Below are positions 25,927 through 37,640 of a DNA stretch of 64,000 nucleotides, in pieces. Each line of letters opens with the position of its first letter. Within the stretch, counting starts at the first letter, position 1. This stretch comes from Himantopus leucocephalus (lineage: Eukaryota > Chordata > Aves > Charadriiformes > Recurvirostridae), in contig RSEF01000001.1 in assembly GCA_003993805.1 (NCBI GenBank), forward strand, positions 179,832,369 to 179,896,368, given 5' to 3'. Both the position numbers and the translations under genes were made by a program. The notes beneath the pieces are model-generated. The model saw only the letters and a list, made by a program, of their open reading frames with translations, did not search any database and had not been told where the DNA came from.

Positions 25927-26026
25927 NNNNNNNNNNNNNNNNNNNNNNNNNNNNNNNNNNNNNNNNNNNNNNNNNNNNNNNNNNNNNNNNNNNNNNNNNN
26001 NNNNNNNNNNNNNNNNNNNNNNNNNN
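25927..26026. other. Assembly gap, 100 N
   Basis: Exactly 100 ambiguous bases, the usual placeholder for a gap of unknown size. It begins inside a CR1 element. Confidence 0.99.
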
Positions 26027-26785
26027 GTTGCATCTTCCTTTGGTTTTACACTTAGTTGCCACTTGAATAAAATTAATTAATTGGCTCTTCTAATTGCGAA
26101 TGAAAATAATGTATGTTTTGCTGTAAAGGATAGGAGGGAAATAATCCTTTCCAAAATTTTGAGAAAAAGGTCTTGTGTTGGATTTACAAAAAAATTCCAG
26201 CTGCGAGAGGTTGAGACTATATAGCCCAAAGCCAGTGCCTGTCATTGTATGATATGTGAGCACAACAAAGACTCCAGCTGGCTGCTATCAGTGTTAATAG
26301 AGGCATTTTGGCTCATCTACCTGGTAGAGCATTTGTCAGGATGTCACTTGTCTGTCCTTACCTTGAAGCCTGTTTGGTCCTTTTATTTTTCAATGTCTTC
26401 ATTTTCCTACACTGAATTAGACTGAATGTCTATCCAAATTGAATGCCTTAAAATCAACAGGATGCTTGTTAAGATCTATGAATAGCTAAGTTGGGGATAG
26501 TGGAAGGGGCAGCATTTTTCTCCCTCCTACATGCTTTCTTCCAATACCTGGGGGCTATTAGGATTCAGAAGCACAAGACATTATAAGATTTTTTTTAGCT
26601 GGTGGCAAGGAAATGGAAACTTAATGTTAGTGGGCGTACAGCATGTCTCTGCTGACTCACGAATGTTCTAAACTATTATGTCAGCTTTCAGGTTTAGTTT
26701 GTGAACATTTCTGCTAAGAAGAGAACTCCATCTTAAAATGCTTTGAAAAATCTGGTTTTAATCATATGCATAGCTACAAAGTGCA
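26027..26785. other. Non-coding DNA, no recognisable feature
   Basis: AT-rich sequence between the gap and the duplicated segment. Nothing that I can name. Confidence 0.5.
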
Positions 26786-27060
26786 TTGTTGTATAGTTTT
26801 GTTAGTTTGCTTTTCTTTTCCTGAGACATGTTCATAAATGTAATCAGATTTACAGTTATGACACCATACCGACACCAATCAGTACTGATTTCTCTGCTAT
26901 GTGNTTGTTGTATAGTTTTGTTAGTTTGCTTTTCTTTTCCTGAGACATATTCATAAATGTAATCAGATTTACAGTTATGACACCAACAGATTAACATTAG
27001 CTATCAGGATCTTTATAATGTCATGAAGATCATTGAAAAGTACTGATTTCTCTGCTATGT
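26786..27060. repeat. Direct duplication joined by a single N (probable assembly artefact)
   Basis: Positions 26786-26866 and 26905-26985 match over 81 bases with one mismatch. A further 22 bases at 26881-26902 recur at 27039-27060, each time after the 81-base block but at a different distance, because the first copy lacks about 50 bases. The two copies are separated by one N at 26904. This pattern fits two overlapping contig ends or two alleles placed side by side. A true tandem duplication followed by a deletion remains possible. Confidence 0.9.
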
Positions 27061-28529
27061 ATTTATGTGTGATTGAACATTACCAGTTCAAAACCAATGA
27101 TATTAGTGCAATCTTTGCTTAAAATTGAGATGCTTTGTCATCTTTAAACTTCCGTGATTTTGGTAATGAGATGGCCTCACAACTGACTTAAAGCATTCCA
27201 AGAGTTGTTCTCATTGCAGATGATTAAAGCATTGCACACGTGATTACGTCCTCTTGCCCTACTCTACCTACCTTGTGAATGCCGGAAGAGGATCTCTTCA
27301 TTGAAGAAAAAAGCCAAATAATTTCATTAGAGTGTTTATCCATATCTTTTCAGCGCTACCGTGGGTGGGGCCAAAGCTAGGGAACAGAATCTAGGCTGTC
27401 TGTTTTTTAAGTACAATCAGCTTTAAATTCTGCTGCTAATAGACCTTGTGCTGCAGCTGCTGACCTGGGACATAAAACAAACAGACATTTGCAAAGGAAA
27501 TTGGATGATCCTACTCCAGATATGGTGAGGGAAGGCTGAAATAAAACACAAAGGGAATCTGATATGAATAGATGAATGAATGAATGAATGAGTAGGAGTG
27601 ACATGTAAGAATGGGATAACACAAGAGCTGTCTTCTTAATGAGAACAACTCCCAAGACAGCCTATTCTTCTCTCAACTTTCTCAATTAGTTTCAGAAGAA
27701 CTATCTTCTTGTAAACAGATAATTGCAGGGATCAATATTGCATGTTTATACTCTTCCTTTTTTTAAGTAACTGCAGTTGTTCATGTGACATTGGCCTGAA
27801 GATCTTAATTTTAAAGCACTAAGTAGGGAATCACTGAATGAATCAGACATTTTTCCTAGGGTAAAAAAGCTGAGATATCCCTCATAGATTTCTAAATGCT
27901 GGCAAATTAGAGAATAGAACTCAGCTAATTATCTGTCATTGAAGAAATCCAATGGAGCAAGAAAGTGAGGTCTTGAAGGTACTGAAAGAAGAGGAGGATT
28001 GCTAGGAGAACAATTATCAAAGAAACCAAGAGAGTCCAGTGTGGAAGTCATACAGTTTTAACTATTATCTAATTATATAGTTCTCTCTAGAAACCTACAT
28101 CATCACGGGCAGAAAGGGGTTGTGTGTTCAGATACCTCAGTGATATTTTTTGTGGAAACATTTGGTGCTGTAACCTCAACACATTTGCCCCACTGTGCTG
28201 AGCCTCCACTCATGGTAGTCACCACAGACTGTAAAGAAAACCAAGAGAACCATCTCAGATACGGAACCCTAAGTTGTAGTCCTCCAAAGAGAGGTGAGAT
28301 GAATCCCACAGTCTGAATCTGGAAAGGATATTAAGGCAAAAATAACAATGAGGAAAGTATCAAAGGAAGTATGATTCCCAGGCAATGTACTTAAGACACC
28401 AGCTCATAGATTTTTCACCTTTCAGTTCTAGAACAATCAAAATACTTGAGGTGCAGAGAAGAGCAGCTTAACAGCTGTTTTGATCAAAAGGCAGACTTTA
28501 AAATGGAAGGAGAGTAAGAAAAAGCAAAG
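27061..28529. other. Non-coding DNA with a short (GAAT)n run
   Basis: A tetranucleotide microsatellite of about five GAAT units lies at 27571-27592. No gene is recognised. Short open frames on both strands at 28.1-28.3 kb overlap each other and have no recognised motif. Confidence 0.5.
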
Positions 28530-28840
28530 AGGTTGTGTAAATAGGAAATTATTTATTCGTTTCTTGAATGAAAATATGGTGTTACCTATAACAATGCTGT
28601 ACAGCTGCACAGCTGAAATAATCATTAGAGGAGTTGTGTTGGAGAACATTAGTATCATCAGTGTTTATAGATCTCCATTGATAAATTCTGTAAAAAAAAT
28701 CACTTATGTCTTACATCACATCTGAACAATGAACAAGTGGTTGTTATCCTGAATCCCTCAGTTTAATTAAATGTAGATTGTGTAAATTTTAACATGCTTG
28801 TACTAGGTAACTTTAAGGATATGGAACAACTTAATTTAGA
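28530..28840 (+). pseudogene. Fossil LINE (CR1/L2-like) endonuclease fragment
   Basis: An open stretch from about 28530 to 28725 translates with features of the apurinic-like endonuclease of LINE retrotransposons. There is a hydrophobic run, then IISVYRSP near 28648-28672, resembling the conserved GVxYRPP motif. About 44 codons later, in another frame, NMLVLGNFKD (about 28794-28823) resembles the LVLGDFN motif that follows YRPP in these enzymes. In the family this domain nicks target DNA to prime reverse transcription. Here the D of GDFN is changed to N and the frame is broken, so it cannot be active. The subfamily cannot be told. Chance similarity is possible, but order and spacing fit. Confidence 0.42.
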
Positions 28841-31800
28841 CATAATGATATAGGTAAGATTACTTAAGAGAAATATATCATTATAGGAAAGCTAAGGATA
28901 ATTCATGGTGATACGTGAAAACTGATAGCATGCTAATCACAGCAGGAGAGGATTTTTGTCGTGTTTCACTGGAGGGGTGGGTACATTATCATTGTCTTTT
29001 GCAAACAACAAAGGAAGTGTTCGGAATGACCTGTCCTTTTAGGTCAAATAAAAAGACAGCAAAGCAAAATGGTCTGATCTATGGCTTTTGCTACCAAGTA
29101 CCTTTAAGAGAGCAAAGGGAAGATAGAAAATAATTTTAACACCTCTTCTCCTATTTCAGAAGACATGACGTTTAGAGCCCAGTTTTCTGAACTCTCAGTG
29201 TATCCTGCAGGAATGTCCTCTGCTACAGCACTTTGATAATTGGAATTTAGCTAATAGAATCACAATCCTCATATTCCTTTTGAAAGTCAGAGCTGATTGA
29301 TCTACAGAGAAATGAAGTCCAACATCAGGGTGTTCTCACACATAGTCTCCCAAAGTACTTCTTGAGAGCATGAAGCTTAGATTTGGATCAATATTCACGT
29401 CTAATGGCACCATTCTGTAGAATATTACAACAAAAGCTGTGCGTAGAAAACAGGTGAGATGTGAGGCACTGAATATGCAATACTGTGAATTGAGTCAATT
29501 TAAACTGCAGTCACTCTGAATATGTATTACATGAGTTTTCAAGATGATATGCTTTGTCAGTTAAGTCTTTTCCACAGTCCAAATGGGAAAGCTATTTTTG
29601 GCTAAAAATATTCAGCTAATTGCATGAGGATTAGCAGAAGCTAAGGGAGATTTCACATTGCCATTTGTTTATTTCTGGGCCAATGAAACATAACAATGAT
29701 TTGTGTTGCTTATTTAAGAAGGGTTTCCTGGCCACATGATTGTCTCTGCTATGAACCAGGGGAATACTTTCCTCTCTCCTCTAACCCAACACCCTCACAT
29801 GCCTCCTTGGTTTTGTACTTAAATCCTAAATCTCTTCTTTGATTAGACTCAGAACCATGAAAATTCTGCAGAATACTGCAGGGCTCATGTAAGTAACATG
29901 TAACTATTTTTAACAGCATAGAAATCGGAAGTGTTCAACCTGGCGGGTGCATTGACAGCTTTTTTAGAGTTGGCTCAGGCTTTATATTCCATTTTTACTT
30001 TGCACAAGAGTCAGCTATGATGTGATTTCTATTGATTTGCTAGGACTCTAAATTAATCCTGCAAGAAAACTTTGATCAAATTAATAACCAAATTAATATC
30101 AATAATTTTTTAAAACACAGTTCAGTTAACAGTAAAGCAATTTGTAATAAAGAGGGAAGAAAAGTGTACATGTTTTGGATTGTTCTTAAGGCCTTATTAA
30201 AAATCATGTTTAAGATTCTGTGCAACCCCCTCACCTGAAAAGCAAATAACTCTTTTGTGAAACATTGGGAGAGGTGAAAAGATAAATGATTGACTGTTGT
30301 GTAGCTTTGGTGAGTTCAACAATAAAGCCAGTGTACACGGACTAAATAAAAAACTTAACTGGAGATGCATATGGTTCTAGTATAAAGGGAGAGATTTCTT
30401 TTCACAGCTTGCCAGTTCGGCAAGCACTGAACCCAGAGGGTAGGTTTTGCTGACTCACTTTGGCTACTGTTGGCTTTATTTGGTTGGAGGGCAGATTTTT
30501 CAGACAGGGACAACCAAGGTCTGAAATAGTTATGAGCTTGGCAAACACCATGGAACAAGCAATGCTACAACAGAAACTTAAGCTGCTGGGTGCTGGTGGT
30601 AGTGTTTCAAATATATCAGTTACACAGATACACATCTATGATGGAGCTCCATCTGTCTGCGCTTTTGTTTTGCCCTTATTTAAAATTATTAAAAGAATAT
30701 TACATTTGGCATCTCAGGTAGTGCTACCTACAAGGAAGATATCTTAGCAGACTAAACACCCCTAATGCTTGCCAGAATATCCTGTCTCTGTCTGTTTTAA
30801 CAGTTGAAATCTTGTCTTGGCATAGCAACCACATGAAACCACTGCACCTCTTAAATCACCCAAAGACCTCCAAGGCAGAAATAGCTTCAGTACAAATGTG
30901 GGAAGAGGTCTCTGCAGCTGTGTGGCTGCACCTGCTTTGTGTGATGTGACCTGCAGAGGTTGGACTGAATTTGCTAGTGCTAAGGGCTGCTCCTCCAGGT
31001 TCCTTCCACACTGGCACACATCTGTTCTGTAACCCTTTCCTCTGGCCAATTCACACCTGGCAGAATAAAATACAAACTCACTAAAATGCATGTGAGCCTG
31101 TGTGCTTTGATTATGTTTCCAAATATAAGCTGTGTTAACAGTCATCACAGCTTAACTAGCTTTTTATTAAGAGCAGTATAAGACCTATCAGTAGTATTTA
31201 CAAAGTCTCCTGTGGCCAAGCCACATTAATGTCTAAAGACAAAGCATTATTTTCCCAGCTGCTGTAAATGGGAGTAATTTCTCAGCGTTTTAGTAGAGAT
31301 GTATTGATTTACACTGATTGTGGATCTGGCTTAACATATCTACCTGTTACTGTTTTAATAATATTTCTGAATAAAAATGTTGGCTGGCAGCAGGTGATGA
31401 AATCCACAGGATTTATGTTGGACTCTTCTCTTTCAAAATGAATTGCAGAAACTAAATTTCTTGTGATTCACATCCTAAAACACAGAGTTCTCTGTACCAT
31501 TATAAGGCTCCCAGTGCATAATATTTTGTGAAGCAAGTGCTTTTCACAGGGAAGAGTCTACCTTTTCTCTATAATTTTCTCTTAAAATATTAAATTCACT
31601 TTTCATTTTTGCAGCACAAAGACAAAAAATCAAGGCTCTTAAACAGCCTTTGTTGCGCCAGTCTCTGCAGTGTCTAAGCTCTGTCTAAATTTGCCTGGAT
31701 TTGAAAGAATGTCTGGGAACAAAGACCTTCATGTTGGCTTTGGTAATGCTCTTGTACAAGCAGCTTGCTTTGGACACATGTCAAAAAACGAAACCCTATA

Positions 31801-33960
31801 GCAGCAACTTTAACACTGAATGTGGCTGCTCTTTTAGGAGCTGTTGGGAAGAATTCTGTGCTCTGAGGGTTTAATCCTGCAATGTCGTGCATATCTCTCC
31901 ATGTGGCTGATTGCCATCCTTTCACATAGCATCCAGTGAGAACAGAGGGTGCTGGTACTTCCAAGGGATGTAAATACCTTGGAGGACTGGGCTCTAATCC
32001 TTAGTCAAGACAAATCACTGATGGAATTTAATGCGAGTTTGGCCTGAGCAAAGCCATGGGGTGGGGTAGGAACATATTAATCTAGCTGTGATTTAATAAA
32101 ATAAATCAAGCCAGATTTTTCTGGTTTATTCTTCTTTGTGCTTCTCAGGCACCACAGAGGAGATTTTAAAATCAAGAACCAATTTGCAGCTCTCCTAAGT
32201 TTCCCACTCTACGGTATTGTGCAAAGAGTCATGTCTGGAAAAGAACACTGTGCCGCTCACTTTGCTGAGAGCGTGAGACAGCTAATACTGGGGGTGTCAG
32301 AGAGAACATTTTGGTGCAGAATGATGTCTGAGTGTCAAGAGTATACCACAACTATTTTGTGAGACTAAGATGAGGAGATGGGGACATTTTTGAATCTTTT
32401 GAAGTGAGTAAAATGTTCATCTACCTGACTTGCAGAAAAGACTGGGATGCGGCTGAGTCATGAGCAGCATACTCTGGTAGTTACACTGGGTTTCAGGGTT
32501 GAAGAATGGATCACATATGAATTTTATTTACTTTGAAGCATATGTAGAATAAAAGCTGAGGATGTTATTTTCTACTTGTTTTCTCTCTGCTTTGTGGGCT
32601 GGCACTGCATTGCAGACTGAAACATCTGGTGTTTGCTTCGTGGCATGTATGGGAGAAAAAAAGAAAGCAGAGACAGAGTATTAGTACAATCCAGGGGTGT
32701 TATTGAGAGATCTGAAAGATGTTTCCAAGTCCTTTCTCTCCAGTCACCACAGAAGTATCTATTATCACCAGCCCAGGACAGATCTCAACAGCCATGAGCA
32801 GCAGTATCCAGCCCCAACAGAAGACCTTGCAGAGGTATGTAAATCACAGACTGCAATGTCACATAATCCTCCCTAATTCATGTTGAATAATAGATCCCTC
32901 AAAAAGCTTCAAGAATGAGGTTTTAGTGTCTCAATGGATGCATAAGAATCAGTACGCCTCTATGAAGATGACAGGAAATCTATATGCAATGGATAACGCA
33001 GACTTTGGTTCACAATGTGACCCAGAAGCCGTAGATTGGTCTTTTTTCAGGGCAATAAGACACTTTGTAGAAGGCCCAACAGCAGGGTTGCCAAGCGTGC
33101 AGGATGACAGTGCTGGTGCAGGCTGAGGTCAAGCACACCAGAGAAGGACAGCCTGATGTGACATGTTTTAGATGATATGGTCGCATAGTTGACCTGTACC
33201 TTCTCTGAGCAATTCTGTGTTCCCTGCACAGTGTGCGACTGGCCTCACACACTGCACATGCAACATAGCCTTGTTGTGGGCCATTTCTCTGACCAGGAAG
33301 GTACACCCCTCCAAGGAGCTCTGTTTTCTGGCCCTCCAAATTCTTAAGACAGACTGGCATCTTGCCTTATATGGAAATACAAGAGGGAGAGTTTCCTAAT
33401 TTCATTTTCCCTTCCAAATCTCGCTGGATTTCTTTATTTATGCCTCTGATTCTTCTCAAAACTCAAAAAAAAAGGTGCATGTATGTTGAGAGATTAAAAC
33501 ATGTCTTAATAAACATTATGAAAATTACCTTGGGTTGGAAATTTGATTAATAATAATTATTACAGAAATAAAAACAAAAAAATTACTTAATACAGTGTCA
33601 AGGTAGTACCCTGGAGCAGTTTGGGGGTACCCTGCACCTGAGCAGTTATTTTGTTCTCACAGGTCTTCTGATCCAGCCATCTCACTGGTGTCCTTATGTA
33701 CACAGTGGGCTAGCGGAACAACTAAAGGTTGCTTAGGAGAGATGAATTATTGCCACAAACCAACTTCTTCACTCAAGAGATTACAACTTCCTGGGAATCG
33801 CTTGTCCAGAATAAATTGGCAGCTGGTAAATGACAATCTGTGATTTTTTGCATTTATAGTTTTATATTTATAAGAGTGTACAAAAGTGTTATCCATATTA
33901 TCAACCTTTATATTCACTTTAATGAACAGAATACTTTTCAAATTACAAATGTGTGAGCAA
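28841..33960. other. Non-coding DNA, no gene supported
   Basis: Several 60-130 codon open frames overlap on opposite strands (for example 30402-31148 and 33010-33360), which argues against coding. A degraded CR1-like string ('gaggttggactgaat' to 'ggttccttccacac', about 30957-31010) hints at an old CR1 end but is too weak to call. Confidence 0.45.
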
Positions 33961-33965
33961 TAAGT

Positions 33966-34050
33966 TACGGAATTTCAGAGTTGGAAGGGACCTCTAGAGA
34001 TCATCTAGTCCAACAAGTTCTTGCTGAAGAACACAGCTCTTCCATCAATT
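33966..34050 (-). mobile_element. Short CR1 LINE 3' end
   Basis: The plus strand carries 'agagttggaagggacctct', 'agatcatctagtccaac' in the order expected for the reverse complement of a CR1 3' end, with a worn tail ('ggaatttcag') on the left. Less than 100 bases remain. Confidence 0.85.
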
Positions 34051-37000
34051 TTAAATGACAGAATAAGTTTCTTAAATTTTAGATTTTAACCAAAAAACAA
34101 AAACAAAAAAGAGAATGTTTAGCCAGACATTTCTTTTATTTTCTTTCAGCCTGGAACAAAATTGTGACTGAATCATACATCCATGAAAGTACAAATTTAC
34201 AATGAAAATATTGAAACCTCTTTGCATACAGTTGCTATACAAGACTAGCTTGAGTGTAGATGTTGAACAAGGGTCATCAAGATTAAGATTAAAGAAATGT
34301 AACTTTAGACATGCAGAAGTTCACTATCTCGGACTCAATTCATTTGCGCACACATAGATACCCATCAACATCTGAGTTGTCCTAGAGCATCCAGACATGT
34401 GGATTGGCTGGCAGATTTGGCACAGAACCTAAAATAGACCCACACTATTGTGTGTGGCAGCTGGAGAATAGCTAGGATACTTTGGTTGAGGACATCTCGA
34501 AGGGCACTAGATGTCCATGTATGAGCAAGTGAATTGAGCCCTTGCAAAGTTACACTTTAGTACCAATGTCTAAAATGTGGACTAAAGAACTGTAATAGGG
34601 GAGAGGACTGAAGCAATTACTTTTGTTAGTCACTGTTGTTACTGATTTTATTGTTGCTGGTTACCAATGCGCTGCAGCTACCCAAGATACACAAATTGTA
34701 GAGGGGATTTATCTCCTGAGCTGCCTAAATAAACGTGATGATGCATGAAATAGATGTCTAAGTCACAACCTCAGAGTCAATGGAGAAGTATTCAGTTGCC
34801 TAAGTGCAGGCATTAGGTTTCATTTTGGATTCTGTAGGGTATCCTGTCTAGCCTGCAGGTGTCCTAGGATTGCCAAGCGTGAGGCTAGTAGGTTTGATAC
34901 ATCACTGACAACTGACCTATGCCTTTCTGAAGAAGCATCTGAAAATTTGGCAGGGTACTCAGAGGTGATTAAAGTGACTTTTGCTGCTCTGTTTAGTCAC
35001 CTGTATCTCAGCTATCAAACCTGGCTTCCAGCTGCTCCTTCAGAAAGACAGAAAGTCTTCACAAATTCTTCCCTGTCATATCTGCCAGCCTTGTGAGTAT
35101 GTCTTGAACACTAATGTTGCACCAGATGGCTATGTTTGAGCAACTGAAACAAACTACAGATATTTGCTGACTCTAATGGGAACTTAAACAACTAAATCAT
35201 GTGTAAACACCTACACTGAGATGCCTAAATGGAGCTGAATGCAATCTGCAGCTGACTCCCACTCTGTAGCTTCAGTGAGTTGCCCACACATGGATGTCTA
35301 GACCTATTTGAGAAGTCTTAAGGTATCTGAGACTCTGCACAGAATTAGAAGGTAGGACACAGGACCCATGGATGAGCCATCTCCTCCTGCAGAGGCAGCT
35401 GGGGGCCAGAAGGACGCTAAGGCACCAATTATTGTATTGGGCTGAATTCAGCCCTGAATGCACTCTCCATGAGTAAACAACAGATAAGTTACCAGTATAG
35501 TGAACAACTTTAGCTGGCATTTTGCACTTTGTAGCTGATCTGGAAACAGCATTGCAACAGTTAATAGGCCTGCATCATTTAAAAAAGCTAAAAAGGCAGA
35601 GTAAACAGAAGTCCTGGGATCCCCCAAAGAAGTCTGCTGGAGTACAAGGAAAGAGAGAGCCCTCAGGCAGAGATTTGTTTATGTCTGAAGTGCACCAGAT
35701 GTTGTGGTTGTGTCTTTTCATTATAGCTGTCCATTTGTCCCATTTAGTCAAATCAAGACCTTTCTTACATTGAGTGAAAAGTATGTTTGTTAGGAAAGGA
35801 CCTAAAACACTGCCATGCAGATTTTTTTCATATGTAGAGAATCAGAGTCAATACTAAAGAGCAGGTCATTCAGAATTTCATCAGTAAGTACTGAAGCCAT
35901 TTTGTAGTCTGGGAAAAGATAGTGAAAGAAAGAGTCAGAGGATCTTGATATTGCATAAAGGAAGGTGACTCTATGTTACCATACTTTGGTTCATGATGAG
36001 ACAGTGGTGACAAGTCTACACATTTGTAGAAGTGAGAAATATGGGGTTACTTTTGTGGGTTTTTTTCTGTCTTGGATTTGATATTAACAACAGAAAACAT
36101 AAAATAGCCAGGTTCCGAGCAATCGGCATGTTGACTTGGCAGGAATTTTCATCATGCAGAAACTGTCTGTCTTAAAGAGGCAGTAGGTACAGCGCTGATT
36201 GGGAGGCATGGAGGCATGATAGTCCTGGACAGATAAATCTCACCTACACAGTTCTGTGCATGTACAAAAAATGACCTTATATCAATGTTTGTTGAGTTTT
36301 GCTTTGCATGCGGGGCACCAGATCAGTCTATGTAGGCACAGGAGGCTGGGCATGTCAGGATTAGTGGCCACAGCAGATCAATGTCATAACACAAGCACTA
36401 GAAACATGACATCTATGATATCTCCTGTAGTGCTTCTATTGCATATGTGCAATTTATTAGCACCTGTTTAAGCACTGTTTTTTTCCCAGCGGTCCAGGGA
36501 TCCTGGAGAAGCAGCTGGAAGCTCCAAAATTACAGTAAAAGAAGAGTCCACATATTTTTCTTCTCCCTCATTGTCTAGGAGTGGTTCATGAATGGGACAT
36601 GAATGATTCTTGGGACATGAACTCAACAACCTTACCTATTTATGAACAAAGAATATTTTATCTGTTTACCGACTATATGTATCTTAGGATATCTGCAGGA
36701 TATAAAAAAGCGAGTGAAAGCTAAATGCATTCCCTGTAGTGCATCATGAACTCTTCCTCAAAATTAGGCTTGCTAGATATATAAATATATATGCATAGCA
36801 AGTCATAGATAGATACAGATACTGTCTTTAAAAAATATGCAGCCTTTTGTATCCAAATAGTAATGTTATTGAATATAAGAGTTATATAATTTAGCTCAAC
36901 ATCGAAGCTGATATGAATTGGCAGGAACAGAAAGTCTATTTCGCTTAACTAAAAATAATTAAGAGTAAAACAGTTCAGCTTCCTTGTGGTAGAATTCAAC

Positions 37001-37640
37001 ACAAACCCTAGCATAGTCCGCTGTAATATCCCTGTCATTTTTTATTTAGCATCGATAAAAATTCTGGTTTTGTATTAATTTTTAATGGTTTCTACTCTTC
37101 CACGTCCATGTAAAAATCTGTATTTTCCTATTCTTTTTAAACCCTACACAATAATATTTGAGTGCCCTGCATGTTGTTTGTCTTTGGTATTGTACCAAAA
37201 TCTATCCCTCTCAGTAGTGTTTTGCATCTATAGCAGTTACACCTGCCTGCAGTGTTCCAGATCCATCAGATTGATAGGAGCCTGGGGCAAAGCAAAAACA
37301 CCCTTGGATGCATTGACTAGGCAGCAGCGGCAAATCACAGTCTGTCTTTTCCTCTCCCTAACTATTTCTAGTTCTTCCTTGTAACATAACAGCTGTGTAC
37401 AGCATGGCAAATTTGAATAGGACATGACATATATAGAAGAAAACAGTTCTAATAAAAGCACAGAGCTCCTGCAGCTTGAAATTAAATCCAAGGTTCCAGC
37501 CTGTATAATTTAGGTAATTAACTTGAATCTATGTATAAGGCCTTGCATGAAACGATCCTGCTAAAAGAAGGGTGGTGTTCCATCTAAACATTACCTAGCC
37601 CACGCTAACCATCTAGATTCCTTGTATTCTCCAAGCATGA
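34051..37640. other. Non-coding DNA with recurrent CCTAAGT / AGGCA-type motifs
   Basis: Between about 34720 and 35340 several short strings recur: 'gatgtctaagt', 'ttgcctaagtgcaggca', 'gatgcctaaat', 'gcttccagctgctcctt'. Related strings occur at 39.6-40.6 kb and 24.5 kb, which suggests diverged copies of one unidentified old repeat. The remainder (35.5-37.6 kb) shows no feature I recognise. Confidence 0.4.

Noticed and set aside
29680..29894. CCAAT and TATTTAAG strings followed by a 42-base segment bounded by AG and GTAAGT, resembling a promoter and small exon
   Set aside because: CCAAT and TATA-like motifs are only 30 bases apart, the segment encodes nothing recognisable, and such combinations are common in AT-rich DNA.
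30780..31030. CR1-like string at 30957-31010 and an overlapping 128-codon minus-strand frame
   Set aside because: Similarity to the CR1 3' end is limited to a few interrupted words and the tail is missing; the frame has no family motif.
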